Shown one piece after another: positions 43,246 through 52,074 of a stretch of DNA of 64,000 bases. This DNA comes from Mycolicibacterium brisbanense (GTDB lineage: Bacteria; Actinomycetota; Actinomycetes; Mycobacteriales; Mycobacteriaceae). The notes under the pieces were generated by a model. That model saw only the letters and a program-made list of their open reading frames with translations. It had not been told where the DNA came from and did not search any database. The position numbers and the translations under genes are program-made. The stretch lies in NCBI RefSeq assembly GCF_001570425.1, contig NZ_BCSX01000019.1:221681-285680 (forward strand), given 5' to 3'. Within the stretch, counting starts at the first letter, position 1. Every line of letters begins with the position of its first letter.

Positions 43246-45916
43246 CCGCACGCCATACTCGCGCCGGTGTCATCGGCAACTGGTGCAGGCGTACACCGCA
43301 CGCCCGGCCGATCGCATTGGCCAACGCGGGTGCCACCGGGTTGTACGGAGACTCGCTCATCGATTTCGCGCCGAGCGGTCCGAGCTCATCGTAGGTGTCG
43401 GCGAAGTAGACCTCGGTCACCGGAACGTCGGCCAACTGCGGGATGTGATAGTTGCGTAGCGTCTGGGTCAGCACCGTACCGTCCGGCCCGATCTGGATCT
43501 CCTCGAACAATGCCGATCCGATCGCTTGTGCCACACCGCCTTCCACCTGTCCCCGGCACTGCTCGGGGTTGATCACCACGCCGGCGTCGGCCGCGTGCAC
43601 CGATTGCAGGATCCGCACCTCGCCGGTCTCGGGGTTGACCGCGACGCGAAACGCCTGCACATTGAAGGCGACCGAACGCGGTGTGCCGTCGTGTCGTCCG
43701 CGGCCGATCAACGATGGTGGGAGAGCGCCGAAATCGACAAGCCGGTCGGCGCAGCGCACGCCGTTGCGCTCCAGCGTGCACTGCGATGGTGACGTGCCGG
43801 TGACCTCGGCGGCCGAGTTTTCCATGGCTGTCCGCAACTGCCGGCATGCCTGCACGGTCGCGCGGCCGGCCACCACCGTGCCGGCCGAGCCGAACGCGCC
43901 GGTATCGTAACCCGTTGTCGCGGTGTCCGATTGATGGATCGCTATGCGGTCGGCGACGGTGTTGAGTTCGTTGGCGGCGAGCTGTGCGTGCACCGTGGTG
44001 GTGCCGTTGCCGAACTCCGCCGTCCCGACACACAGGGTGTACCCGCCGTCGGCGTCGACCGACACCGTGGCCTCGGCGACATGCCCGCGCGGCGGAATCG
44101 TCGCGATCATCGCCACCGCCATGCCCTCGCCCACCGACCATCCTTCGGGCGCCGTGGCCGCGTTGCCCCGCCGCAGCGCCTGCTCGGCGAGATCCAGGCA
44201 TTGATCCAGCCCGTAGCTGCCGAAGGTGAGGTCATCGTCGAGCACGTGCGAATCCACGAACGGATCTCCGGGCGTGATGACATTGCGCCGCCGAAACTCG
44301 AACGGATCGATGCCGAGTCGCTCGGCGAGCTCGTCCATCGCGGACTCGATCGCGAACATGATCTGCCCCAGCCCGTAGCCGCGGAAGGCTCCCGAGGGCA
44401 GGTTGTTGGTGTAAACGGCTTGAGCGTCAACCCTTTTGTTCGGACACCGGTACACCGCGACCGATTCACTGCAGCCATGGAACATCACGCCCGGGCTGTG
44501 ATTGCCGTACGCGCCGGCGTCGACCAGAGCGTCGACCGCAAGGGCGGTCAGGTCGCCGGAGGCGTTCGCGGCGACGGTCACGTCGACACGGAACGGATGT
44601 CGGCACGGGGCCACGGTGAACTGATCGCTGCGGGTGAACTCGTAGCGCACCGGGGCACCCAGGCGTAGTACGGCCAGCGCCACGAGATCCTCGACCAGCA
44701 TTTCCTGCTTGCCGCCGAAGCCCCCACCGACCCGCTTGGTGAAGACGTGGACATCGTCGCGGGGCAGCCCGAAGATGTGGCACAGTTCGTCGCGGACCAG
44801 GAAGGGGACCTGGGAGCTGGTGCGAATCACCAATCGGCCCAAGTGATCCCGCCATCCGGTGCAGCCGTGCGTCTCCAGGTGCACGTGCTGGATGCGTTGG
44901 GTGTGCCAGCGGCCTCGCACCACATGCTCGGCAGCACCCACACCGGCCGCCACATCACCGACCTCGCCGTGTAGCTCGGCGACGAGATTACGGGCCGGGT
45001 CGGCGATCCTCGAGTCCGATCCCTTGTCGGCGTGCAGCTTCGGCGCATCGGGGTGCGACGCGAGCTCGGGATCGAATACCGCAGGCACTGGATCGAACTC
45101 GACAATGATGGCCCGGCAGGCCTGTTCGGCCACCGCGAGACTGTCGGCGACGACCGCCGCGACGCGCTGACCGACGAATCGGACGGTGTCGTCGAGGATC
45201 ACGGTGTCGTCGGGATCATCGCCGCGCATCTCGTGGCGGGCCGTCGAGAACGCCACAGACGGGCTGTCGCGGTGGGTCAGGACCAGACGCACGCCCGGAA
45301 TCGCCTGCGCGGCAGAGGTATCGATCGACCGGATGCGGGCGTGGGGCACCGGGCTCGGCAGGACCGCCAGGTGCAGCAGCCCCGCAGGGGCGTCGTCCAT
45401 GGTGTATTCCTCGGTACCCGTCACCACCCGCAGTGCCGCCGGCGCACCGATCGAGCGGCCCGCGTCGTGTCCGCCGGGCTTCTCGATGTTGGTGGCTCCG
45501 GACAACGCATCGGCGATGGCGCGGTAGCCGGTGCACCGGCACAGGTTGCCCTTCAGCTGCTGGGGCAGGTCCGCAAGCTCGGCGTCGGTGAAGCTCGACG
45601 CGGTCGTCACCATGCCGGCCGTGCAGAAGCCGCACTGAAATCCCGCGGCGTCGACGAACCGGCGCTGCACCGGATGCAGATCGTCGGGGGTACCCAAACC
45701 GGCCACAGTGGTCACCGCATGCCCTTCGGCGCGAAACGCCGGATACACGCACGAGTGCACCGCAGCGCCGTCGACCAACACTGTGCACGCACCGCAGTCG
45801 CCCGCGTCGCAGCCCTTCTTGACCTCGAAGCAGCCCTGCTCACGCAGGAACGTGCGCAGGCACTGTCCGGGTCTCGGACTGTGCTCCCAGGTCTGGCCAT
45901 TGACGGTGAAACTCAC
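43214..45916 (-). CDS. Molybdenum hydroxylase (xanthine dehydrogenase-like), 2Fe-2S and MoCo domains fused
   Basis: This 900-residue protein fuses an N-terminal ferredoxin-like region to a molybdopterin-binding region, the order seen in the aldehyde oxidoreductase MOP type. The plant-type cluster is CFEVKKGCDAGDCGACTV, the second cluster QCGFCTAGM plus CRCTGYR, and the molybdenum site includes GGGFGGKQEM. The catalytic Glu lies near the C-terminus (GAKSMSESP, an analogue of GAKAVGEPP). GTG 45916 overlaps the stop of the separate FAD subunit gene. Neighbouring guanine deaminase and OHCU decarboxylase point to xanthine or hypoxanthine as substrate; aldehyde oxidation is the alternative. Confidence 0.85.
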   Translation of the reverse strand: MSFTVNGQTWEHSPRPGQCLRTFLREQGCFEVKKGCDAGDCGACTVLVDGAAVHSCVYPAFRAEGHAVTTVAGLGTPDDLHPVQRRFVDAAGFQCGFCTAGMVTTASSFTDAELADLPQQLKGNLCRCTGYRAIADALSGATNIEKPGGHDAGRSIGAPAALRVVTGTEEYTMDDAPAGLLHLAVLPSPVPHARIRSIDTSAAQAIPGVRLVLTHRDSPSVAFSTARHEMRGDDPDDTVILDDTVRFVGQRVAAVVADSLAVAEQACRAIIVEFDPVPAVFDPELASHPDAPKLHADKGSDSRIADPARNLVAELHGEVGDVAAGVGAAEHVVRGRWHTQRIQHVHLETHGCTGWRDHLGRLVIRTSSQVPFLVRDELCHIFGLPRDDVHVFTKRVGGGFGGKQEMLVEDLVALAVLRLGAPVRYEFTRSDQFTVAPCRHPFRVDVTVAANASGDLTALAVDALVDAGAYGNHSPGVMFHGCSESVAVYRCPNKRVDAQAVYTNNLPSGAFRGYGLGQIMFAIESAMDELAERLGIDPFEFRRRNVITPGDPFVDSHVLDDDLTFGSYGLDQCLDLAEQALRRGNAATAPEGWSVGEGMAVAMIATIPPRGHVAEATVSVDADGGYTLCVGTAEFGNGTTTVHAQLAANELNTVADRIAIHQSDTATTGYDTGAFGSAGTVVAGRATVQACRQLRTAMENSAAEVTGTSPSQCTLERNGVRCADRLVDFGALPPSLIGRGRHDGTPRSVAFNVQAFRVAVNPETGEVRILQSVHAADAGVVINPEQCRGQVEGGVAQAIGSALFEEIQIGPDGTVLTQTLRNYHIPQLADVPVTEVYFADTYDELGPLGAKSMSESPYNPVAPALANAIGRACGVRLHQLPMTPARVWRAVSRSRRAAQS

Positions 45917-46719
45917 GCCAACTCGGTTCTGATCTGTTCGGCCAGCACATGTGTGACGGCCCGCCGCCAATCGGGGTCGCCGTGTGCGTCGCGAGTCCAC
46001 GCATCGTCGGGGATGGACGTAAGGTCCTCGTGCACAGCTTCTTTCGACGGTATCGCCGGAAATCGGAACACATAGGGCCGCACCGTCGCCGCGGTCACCG
46101 TCAGCGCGAACTGCCCGGTATCGCGGCGTCCGATCACGACCACCCCGGAGCGGCCGAGCGGCGAAGGGGCCAGCTTGCGGAACGCGGTGCGCGACCGTAA
46201 AGCCGCGGCCGGCAGGTGAATCGACCGAAGCACGTCACCGGATGCCATGACATTGGTTGCATTGCCCGTGACGAACTCCGCGACCGGCACGGTGTATTCG
46301 ATGCCGTCGGCGCGCCACACCGTCGCGGTGCCGTCGAGGGCGGTGGCCATCGAGATCATCGCACCCGCGGGAAACGACAGGCAGATGTTGCCGCCGACGG
46401 TGGCGGTGGCCCAGATCTTGGGTGAGGCCAGCAGCGCTGTGCAGCACTGGTGCAGCAGGCCTGCCGCGGGCCAGTCGCTGGTGGTGGAGAACCGGGAGAG
46501 CTCGGCCAGAGTGCAGGTGGCGGCCAGTTCGACGCCGTTGTCGCGCACCGTGATTGGCTGCCAGCCCAGGCCCGTGATGTCGACCAGGCGGCGGATGCCG
46601 ATCTGTGGTTCGGAGAACAGCCAGGTACCCCCGGCCAGGATGGCATCGGAGGGATCCAGCGGCCACAGCTCGTCGCGGCGAGTCGGCATGCTCACCACTT
46701 CGACCGTGTTCAGGTCCAC
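45913..46719 (-). CDS. FAD-binding subunit of the molybdenum hydroxylase
   Basis: This 268-residue protein of the CO dehydrogenase/xanthine dehydrogenase flavin-subunit family has the FAD contact region ILAGGTWLF near residue 28, TVGGNICLSFPAGAMI around 107-122, and a C-terminal region with the ALTVTAAT segment. It passes electrons from the iron-sulfur clusters to its acceptor. It precedes and overlaps the fused iron-sulfur/molybdenum subunit. GTG 46719 has no good ribosome site; the downstream ATG at 46689 is an alternative start. Confidence 0.83.
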   Translation of the reverse strand: MDLNTVEVVSMPTRRDELWPLDPSDAILAGGTWLFSEPQIGIRRLVDITGLGWQPITVRDNGVELAATCTLAELSRFSTTSDWPAAGLLHQCCTALLASPKIWATATVGGNICLSFPAGAMISMATALDGTATVWRADGIEYTVPVAEFVTGNATNVMASGDVLRSIHLPAAALRSRTAFRKLAPSPLGRSGVVVIGRRDTGQFALTVTAATVRPYVFRFPAIPSKEAVHEDLTSIPDDAWTRDAHGDPDWRRAVTHVLAEQIRTELA

Positions 46720-46791
46720 TCATCGACGGTAATAGCCAGGCCGCCGGGATGCAGGCCGAGTGACCGAACTGCACAGCGCCCGGGACCTTGT

Positions 46792-46797
46792 GACAAT
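46792..46797 (+). promoter_or_regulatory. Possible -10 of guaD
   Basis: GACAAT lies 6 bases before the guaD ATG, the same geometry as other leaderless starts nearby. It deviates from TANNNT at the first base, so support is modest. Confidence 0.3.
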
Positions 46798-46803
46798 CGG
46801 CTG

Positions 46804-48147
46804 ATGCGCATCTACCGCGGTCACCTCCTGCACATCGCCGGCACGCCACGACTCGGGCAGGCCGGCGCACATCTGGTGAGCGTGCCCGACGGCGCGCTCG
46901 CCGTCGACGGTGCGGGCCGCGTCGCCTACAGCGGGGCGTACGCCCAGTTGCCGCGCGACACGGCGCCCGCCGATATCGTCGATCACCGGCCCGGTTTCCT
47001 GCTGCCCGGGTTCGTCGACACCCACATCCATTTTCCCCAGACGTTCTGCACCGATTCGTTCGGCGGCGGCCAGCTTCTGGATTGGTTGCAGCGCTGTATC
47101 TTTCCCGCCGAGGCCAAGCTCGCCGACCCGGCTCACGCGCGCCGAGTGGCCGCGGCCTTCTGCCGGCGCCGCATCGAGGTCGGTACGACGACCGCGCTGG
47201 TCTTCGGATCGGCGTTTCCCCACGCTCAGGACGCCCTGTTCGAGGAGTCGCTGCGCGCGGGTCTGCGCACAGTGTCGGGCCGGGGGATACAGACCGTCGG
47301 ACCGGACGCGGCCGCGCCGCTGCTGACCGACGAGGGCACCGCGATCACGCTGACGCAACAGGAGATCCAGCGATGGCACGCCGCCGACACCGGTGATCCC
47401 GCGACCGCACTGCTGCACGCCGCAGTGGTGCCGCGCTTTGCGCTCTCGGTCACGTCGACGACGCTGCACGCGCTCGGCGAGCTCTACGGCTCGGTACGCG
47501 ACACCGGGGTCTACTTCCACAGTCATCTGTCCGAGAACCTCAGCGAAGTCGCGGCTGTACGGGAGTCCCACGGCGTCGAGCACTATCTGGACACCTACGA
47601 CGGTCCGCATTCTCTGCTGGGGCGACGCAGCATCCTGGCACACGCCGTGCACTGCACGGACCACGAGCTGAGCCGGATGGCCGAGACCGGTACGTCGATC
47701 GCGCATTGCCCGACCTCACAACTGTTCCTCGGATCGGGCACCATGCCGTGGCGGCGCGTCACCGCGCGCGGCGTCAACGTGGCACTGGGTTCCGATGTGG
47801 CGGCCGGGGACGAGTGGCTGATACCCCGTGTCGCCAACGACTGCTTCAAGGTCCATATGAGCGAACCCGCTCACGCGGCCTGTTCGATACCGCCGGCCGA
47901 GCTGTTGTTCGCCGCGACGCTGGCCGGCGCCCGGGCGCTGGACCTGGAGAGCCGGATCGGCAATCTCGACGCCGGCAAGGAGGCCGACTTCATCGTCGTG
48001 GATCCACAACGGCAATCGCTACTGCCCGAACGGCTCGCGCAGATCGACGCCGACGACGCCGAGCGCGTGCTGTTCACGTTGCTGATGGGTATGCGCGAGC
48101 CCTCGATCGTCGAGGTGTACGTGCGGGGCCGCCGGCTGACTAGCTGA
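46804..48147 (+). CDS. guaD: Guanine deaminase
   Basis: This 447-residue amidohydrolase converts guanine to xanthine and ammonia. Metal ligands lie in DTHIHFPQT (His74, His76), HSHLSEN, AHAVHCTDHE and ALGSDVAAG. The FPQT after the first HxH and the GQLLDWLQRCIFPAE segment are specific to guanine deaminases. ATG 46804 lacks a ribosome site; GACAAT ends 6 bases upstream, so the message may be leaderless. It feeds xanthine to the divergently encoded molybdenum hydroxylase. Its end overlaps the convergent OHCU decarboxylase gene by 8 bases. Confidence 0.9.
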   Translation: MRIYRGHLLHIAGTPRLGQAGAHLVSVPDGALAVDGAGRVAYSGAYAQLPRDTAPADIVDHRPGFLLPGFVDTHIHFPQTFCTDSFGGGQLLDWLQRCIFPAEAKLADPAHARRVAAAFCRRRIEVGTTTALVFGSAFPHAQDALFEESLRAGLRTVSGRGIQTVGPDAAAPLLTDEGTAITLTQQEIQRWHAADTGDPATALLHAAVVPRFALSVTSTTLHALGELYGSVRDTGVYFHSHLSENLSEVAAVRESHGVEHYLDTYDGPHSLLGRRSILAHAVHCTDHELSRMAETGTSIAHCPTSQLFLGSGTMPWRRVTARGVNVALGSDVAAGDEWLIPRVANDCFKVHMSEPAHAACSIPPAELLFAATLAGARALDLESRIGNLDAGKEADFIVVDPQRQSLLPERLAQIDADDAERVLFTLLMGMREPSIVEVYVRGRRLTS

Positions 48148-48640
48148 CCGCCCCGCCCAACAGACGTTGCAGCCGCAGCCGGTTGATCTTTGCCAGCTCG
48201 TGACGCATGACGCGACGTTCGGTCTCGGGGTCGTTGTCGAGCCGCTCGGTGAGAATCGCGAGCAACTCTCCGGCGGACCGGCCACTGGCACACACCAGGT
48301 ACACGGAGCCGAACTTGGTTTCATAGTCCCGGTTCTTTGCGGCCAGTTCGGCTTTCACGGCCTCGGCGGCATCGGCGACCCCGGCCTGTTCCCGCGCGGA
48401 GGACGGATTGTCCGGCTTGGCGCCGATGCGTGGATGACCGTCGAGCGCGGCGTCGATCTCCGCATCGGGCAATTCGGCCAACACCCGGTCGGCCCGATCC
48501 AGCAGCGCCGCTTCGTCGGCGAACGGTGCCCCGGACAGCACCCGTCGGGCCCAGATCGTCGACGAGCAGACCTCGAACAACACGTGCATGCGCCGACGGG
48601 CCGTCAGCGCGTTGAAGCCGTCGAGGCCGATCGCCTTCAC
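48140..48640 (-). CDS. uraD: OHCU decarboxylase (urate degradation)
   Basis: This 166-residue protein probably decarboxylates 2-oxo-4-hydroxy-4-carboxy-5-ureidoimidazoline to S-allantoin. The catalytic His69 is in GHPRIGAK, SSAREQAGV supplies the conserved Glu-Gln, and the YLVCASGRSAGELL segment corresponds to the FGFPFVIC region. The GTG at 48640 overlaps the stop of the permease-fusion gene, so the two are coupled. A longer frame reaches 48787 but would lie inside that gene. No urate oxidase or HIU hydrolase gene is in the window. Confidence 0.87.
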   Translation of the reverse strand: MKAIGLDGFNALTARRRMHVLFEVCSSTIWARRVLSGAPFADEAALLDRADRVLAELPDAEIDAALDGHPRIGAKPDNPSSAREQAGVADAAEAVKAELAAKNRDYETKFGSVYLVCASGRSAGELLAILTERLDNDPETERRVMRHELAKINRLRLQRLLGGAVS

Positions 48641-50541
48641 GTCAACTCGTTGAGCCGGCCGAACCGCGCCGCGGCGATCGGGTTGGCATCGGCCACCAGA
48701 TCGGCGAATCGGTAGTTGGCGATCTTGGCGATCTCGATGAGGGCGAACGCCTTCTCGGCGGCCGGGGAATTGTCCATCCGCGACCAACCGTTGCGCAGCA
48801 CCCGGTCGAACCGCTCGGTCTCGCGGGCACAGATCACCAGGGGGAATCCGAAATGCTCGCGATAGGCCGTGGCCAGTTCGACGACGTCGTTGTGGTCGTC
48901 CTCGCTGAGGTTGCTCAACGCGACGTGGTCCACGGCCAGTGCGTGACCCGTGTCGTCCTCGGCACCCAGATTCGGGAAGGCTCGGATCAACTCGAGTTGC
49001 TGCTCGGAGGAGCCCGTGAGGACCGCGTCCTGAAACGCCTCACGCAGCGACGCCGTATCGGTGAACGGGCGCCGTCCGATGGCCCGCTCGATCGCCCACG
49101 GCACATCCTGGACGACGTGGCCGAACACTTCGGTGAAGCGGTCCGGGGTCATGGCGTTGACCTCGCCGAGGGTGATCGAACCGCCGCCGGCCACCCGCGG
49201 GCCGCGCGAACCGGTGTGGAAGAAGACGACATTGAGCAGTATCGCGGCGAGGGCCCCGATGCTGATGCCGCTGCCGAACAGCAGGTCCACTCCCGATGGC
49301 ATCGCCTTGGCCACATCCGGATACGCCGTGACCCACAGCGCCAGCGCCAGGCTCGTGGTCACGATGATCAGGTTGCGGTGGTCGGTGAAGTCGACCTTGC
49401 CCAGCGTCTGGATGCCGACCACCGCCACGGTGGCGAACAGCGTCAGCGCGGCGCCGCCGAGAACGGGATTGGGTATCGACGAGACGACGGCAGCGACCTT
49501 GGGCAGGAACCCCAGCACGATCATGATGACGCCTGCGGCGGCCACCACCCATCGGCTCTTGACTCCGGTGAGCCGGACCAGGCCGACGTTCTCCGAGAAC
49601 GCGGTGTAGGGAAACGAGTTGAACGCGCCGCCGATCGCCGTGGCCAGTCCGTCGGCGCGGAGCACATTGCCGATGTCGGAGGGTTTGACCCTCTTGCCGA
49701 CGATCTCGCCGGTGGCGATCGTCGAACCGGTCGACTCCACAGCGGTGATCATCAGCACGATGATCATGGTCAGGCACGCCACGACATCGAATCTGGGCAT
49801 GCCGAACAGGAACGGCGGGGTGAAGCCGAATGCCGAAGCCGCACCGACTTTGTCGAAGTTCATATCACCCAGCAGATAGGCCGCGACGCATCCGATCACC
49901 AGGCCGAGCAACACCGCGATGGTCGCCAGGAACCCGCGGAACAGTCGCTGGATCGCCACGATGATCGCGATGGTGCCCAGCGCGTAGAGGAACCACCGGA
50001 TGTTGCTCGCGTCGACCGCGCCGGTGTGCGGGTTGGTCACGGCGTCATGAGCGCCGACCGGAACCAGACACAGACCGATGATCGTGATCAGCGTTCCGGT
50101 GACTACCGGCGGGAAGAACTTCAGCAGCTTGATGAAGACCGGAGCGATGAGGAACGTGAACACCCCGGCGACGATCACCGCGCCGTAGACATAGAGCAGG
50201 CTGGCCGCTCCGCTGCCGTGGGCCAGGCCGATCGCGATGATCGGTGACACTCCGGCGAACGTGACACCCTGCAGCAGCGGCAGGCGCACTCCGATGTTCC
50301 AGAAGCCGACGGCCTGGATGATCGAGGCGATGCCGCAGGTGAACAGGTCGGCCGTGATCAGCTTGACCAGATCCTCCGGCGGCAGGCTGATCGCGCCTGC
50401 GATGATGATCGGCACCAGGACCGCTCCGGCATAGAACGCCACAACGTGCTGGAAGCCATAGGTGGCCAGCTTGCCGACGGGCAGCATCTCGTCGACGGGG
50501 TGCACGCGCCGCTTCGCGCGGTGGATGATCGAAGCCGACAT
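48637..50541 (-). CDS. Purine (NCS2) permease fused to OHCU-decarboxylase-like domain
   Basis: This 634-residue protein has an N-terminal part of about 450 residues that is a nucleobase:cation symporter-2 transporter with many membrane helices, the QGVTFAGVSPIIAIG segment and the substrate motif TAVESTGSTIATGEIVGKR. The C-terminal 165 residues form a second domain recognisable as OHCU decarboxylase (YREHFGFPLVICARETERFD, and the start NAMTPDRFTEVFGHVV). Its catalytic His position reads RAFPNLG (Phe522), so the domain may be inactive. It could tether or regulate urate-pathway enzymes at the membrane while importing urate or xanthine. It starts the uraD operon. Confidence 0.85.
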   Translation of the reverse strand: MSASIIHRAKRRVHPVDEMLPVGKLATYGFQHVVAFYAGAVLVPIIIAGAISLPPEDLVKLITADLFTCGIASIIQAVGFWNIGVRLPLLQGVTFAGVSPIIAIGLAHGSGAASLLYVYGAVIVAGVFTFLIAPVFIKLLKFFPPVVTGTLITIIGLCLVPVGAHDAVTNPHTGAVDASNIRWFLYALGTIAIIVAIQRLFRGFLATIAVLLGLVIGCVAAYLLGDMNFDKVGAASAFGFTPPFLFGMPRFDVVACLTMIIVLMITAVESTGSTIATGEIVGKRVKPSDIGNVLRADGLATAIGGAFNSFPYTAFSENVGLVRLTGVKSRWVVAAAGVIMIVLGFLPKVAAVVSSIPNPVLGGAALTLFATVAVVGIQTLGKVDFTDHRNLIIVTTSLALALWVTAYPDVAKAMPSGVDLLFGSGISIGALAAILLNVVFFHTGSRGPRVAGGGSITLGEVNAMTPDRFTEVFGHVVQDVPWAIERAIGRRPFTDTASLREAFQDAVLTGSSEQQLELIRAFPNLGAEDDTGHALAVDHVALSNLSEDDHNDVVELATAYREHFGFPLVICARETERFDRVLRNGWSRMDNSPAAEKAFALIEIAKIANYRFADLVADANPIAAARFGRLNELT

Positions 50542-50631
50542 CGCTCAAGAATCCGACGGCTCGGGTGCTTTCCCGTGTCATGCGGGTTTCGCCTGCGTTG
50601 CGAGCAACCCGGCCGCCGGCCCGGCTCCCGC

Positions 50632-50637
50632 TAGGGT
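50632..50637 (+). promoter_or_regulatory. Likely -10 of the CDF gene (leaderless)
   Basis: TAGGGT fits TANNNT and ends 6 bases before the ATG at 50644, with no ribosome site in between. Confidence 0.4.
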
Positions 50638-50643
50638 CGTGCC

Positions 50644-51606
50644 ATGAGCGGTTCGGGCGACGAGAGCTTTCTCACCGTCGTTGTCGCGCTCGGCGCCAAC
50701 GCGCTGATCGCGGTCGCGAAGACCCTGGCCGCTGTGGTGACCGGCAGTGCCTCGATGCTGGCCGAGGCCGCACATTCCTGGGCGGACACCGGCAACGAGG
50801 TGTTCCTGCTCATCGGCACGCGCAAGTCCAACAAGCCCGCTGATGCCGAACACCGCCTGGGCTACGGCCGGGCCGGTTACATCTGGTCGATGTTCGCGGC
50901 CTTCGGGCTGTTCACCGTCGGTGCGGTGGTGTCGATCTGGCACGGGATCCAATCGCTGGGCGCAGAAGCCGAAGCCACGTCGTACGGCTGGGCCTACGCG
51001 GTGCTGGCGGTGTCCTTCGTGTTGGAGGGAACCTCGTTCCTGCAGGCGTTTTCGCAGACCCGATCAGGCGCGGTGCAGCGTCGGATCCACCCGCTGCGCT
51101 ACGTGCGGGTGACGTCGAACCCGATGCTGCGCGCAGTCTTCGCCGAGGATCTTTCAGCACTGATCGGCATAGTCATCGCGGCGTGCGGCATCCTCGCGCA
51201 TCAGCTCACCGGCAACGCGCTCTGGGACGCGATCGGCTCCATCCTGGTCGGGCTGCTGCTCGGCGGTGTCGCGCTGTTCCTCATCGGGCGCAACATGGAC
51301 TTCCTCACCGGGGAGGCGGTTACGCCGCTGGCCCGCAACAGCGCCCTGCTGGCGCTGCGGGAACACCGCGACGTCGAGCGGGTCAGCTATCTGCACATGG
51401 AATGGGTCGGCGCAAACCGCATATATCTCGTCGCCGCCGTCGACCTGGTCGGGGACCTGGCCGAATCCAACGTCGCGGCCCGGCTCGGCGGCATCGTCGA
51501 CGCGCTGCAGGCTCGCCCGGAGATCGTGCGGGCGGTGCTGACCCTGACCCGGCCGGGCGACACCACCGACCTGCTGCCCGGTGAGCTACCTGACTGGTAC
51601 CGCTGA
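50644..51606 (+). CDS. Cation diffusion facilitator (CDF) family metal transporter
   Basis: This 320-residue membrane protein has about six transmembrane segments. The first metal-site motif [11 protein letters not shown] (HxxxD) and the second AEDLSALIG lie in helices 2 and 5, the usual metal-binding pairs, with the first His of the second pair replaced by Glu-Asp. The cytoplasmic C-terminal domain ([20 protein letters not shown]) is the dimerisation fold. It exports a divalent metal such as zinc, manganese or iron; specificity is not evident. It is separated from both neighbours and seems to be transcribed alone or with the SRPBCC gene, 18 bases on. Confidence 0.85.
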   Translation: MSGSGDESFLTVVVALGANALIAVAKTLAAVVTGSASMLAEAAHSWADTGNEVFLLIGTRKSNKPADAEHRLGYGRAGYIWSMFAAFGLFTVGAVVSIWHGIQSLGAEAEATSYGWAYAVLAVSFVLEGTSFLQAFSQTRSGAVQRRIHPLRYVRVTSNPMLRAVFAEDLSALIGIVIAACGILAHQLTGNALWDAIGSILVGLLLGGVALFLIGRNMDFLTGEAVTPLARNSALLALREHRDVERVSYLHMEWVGANRIYLVAAVDLVGDLAESNVAARLGGIVDALQARPEIVRAVLTLTRPGDTTDLLPGELPDWYR

Positions 51607-51624
51607 GTCAGGTTGAATTGGGGC

Positions 51625-52074
51625 GTGGCCGAAACCAATCCTCAGATCGTCAGCGCCAGCCGGGAGATCGCCGCCCCGGCGGCAACCATCTTCGAGTTGA
51701 TCGCCGACCCCGCCCAGCAACCCCGCTGGGACGGCAACGACAACCTCGTAGCGGCAGAGGCCGGGCAGCGGGTGCATGGCATCGGCGACGTGTTCACCAT
51801 GACCCTCACCGTGGGCGCTGTGCGCGAGAACCACGTCGTGGAATTCGAGGAGGGCCGGCGGATCGCGTGGCGGCCGTCGGAGGTGGGCAAGGAGCCGCCG
51901 GGCCATCTGTGGCGCTGGGAGCTCACGCCGCTCGACGACGGACGCACGGCCGTCACCCACACCTACGACTGGACAGCGCTGACCGACGAGAAGCGGTTGG
52001 TGCGCGCCCGCGCCACCACGGCGGACAAGCTGCTGGGCTCGATCGACCGGCTGGCTGCACTGGCCGAAGGCTAG
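51625..52074 (+). CDS. SRPBCC (START-like) family protein
   Basis: This 149-residue protein has the polyketide-cyclase/START-like fold: the opening SREIAAPAATIFELIADPAQ, the central strand segment VVEFEEGRRIAWRP and a long C-terminal helix (DKLLGSIDRLAALA). Such proteins bind hydrophobic ligands; a specific role is unknown. I chose GTG 51625; TTG 51613 is in frame upstream. Its stop codon shares CTAG with the stop of the convergent CDC48-type gene. Confidence 0.8.
   Translation: MAETNPQIVSASREIAAPAATIFELIADPAQQPRWDGNDNLVAAEAGQRVHGIGDVFTMTLTVGAVRENHVVEFEEGRRIAWRPSEVGKEPPGHLWRWELTPLDDGRTAVTHTYDWTALTDEKRLVRARATTADKLLGSIDRLAALAEG

Noticed and set aside
48853..50247. A 464-codon open frame opposite the purine permease
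   Set aside because: Its product is rich in Asp, His, Arg and Gln without domain features, as expected for the antisense of a GC-rich membrane-protein gene.
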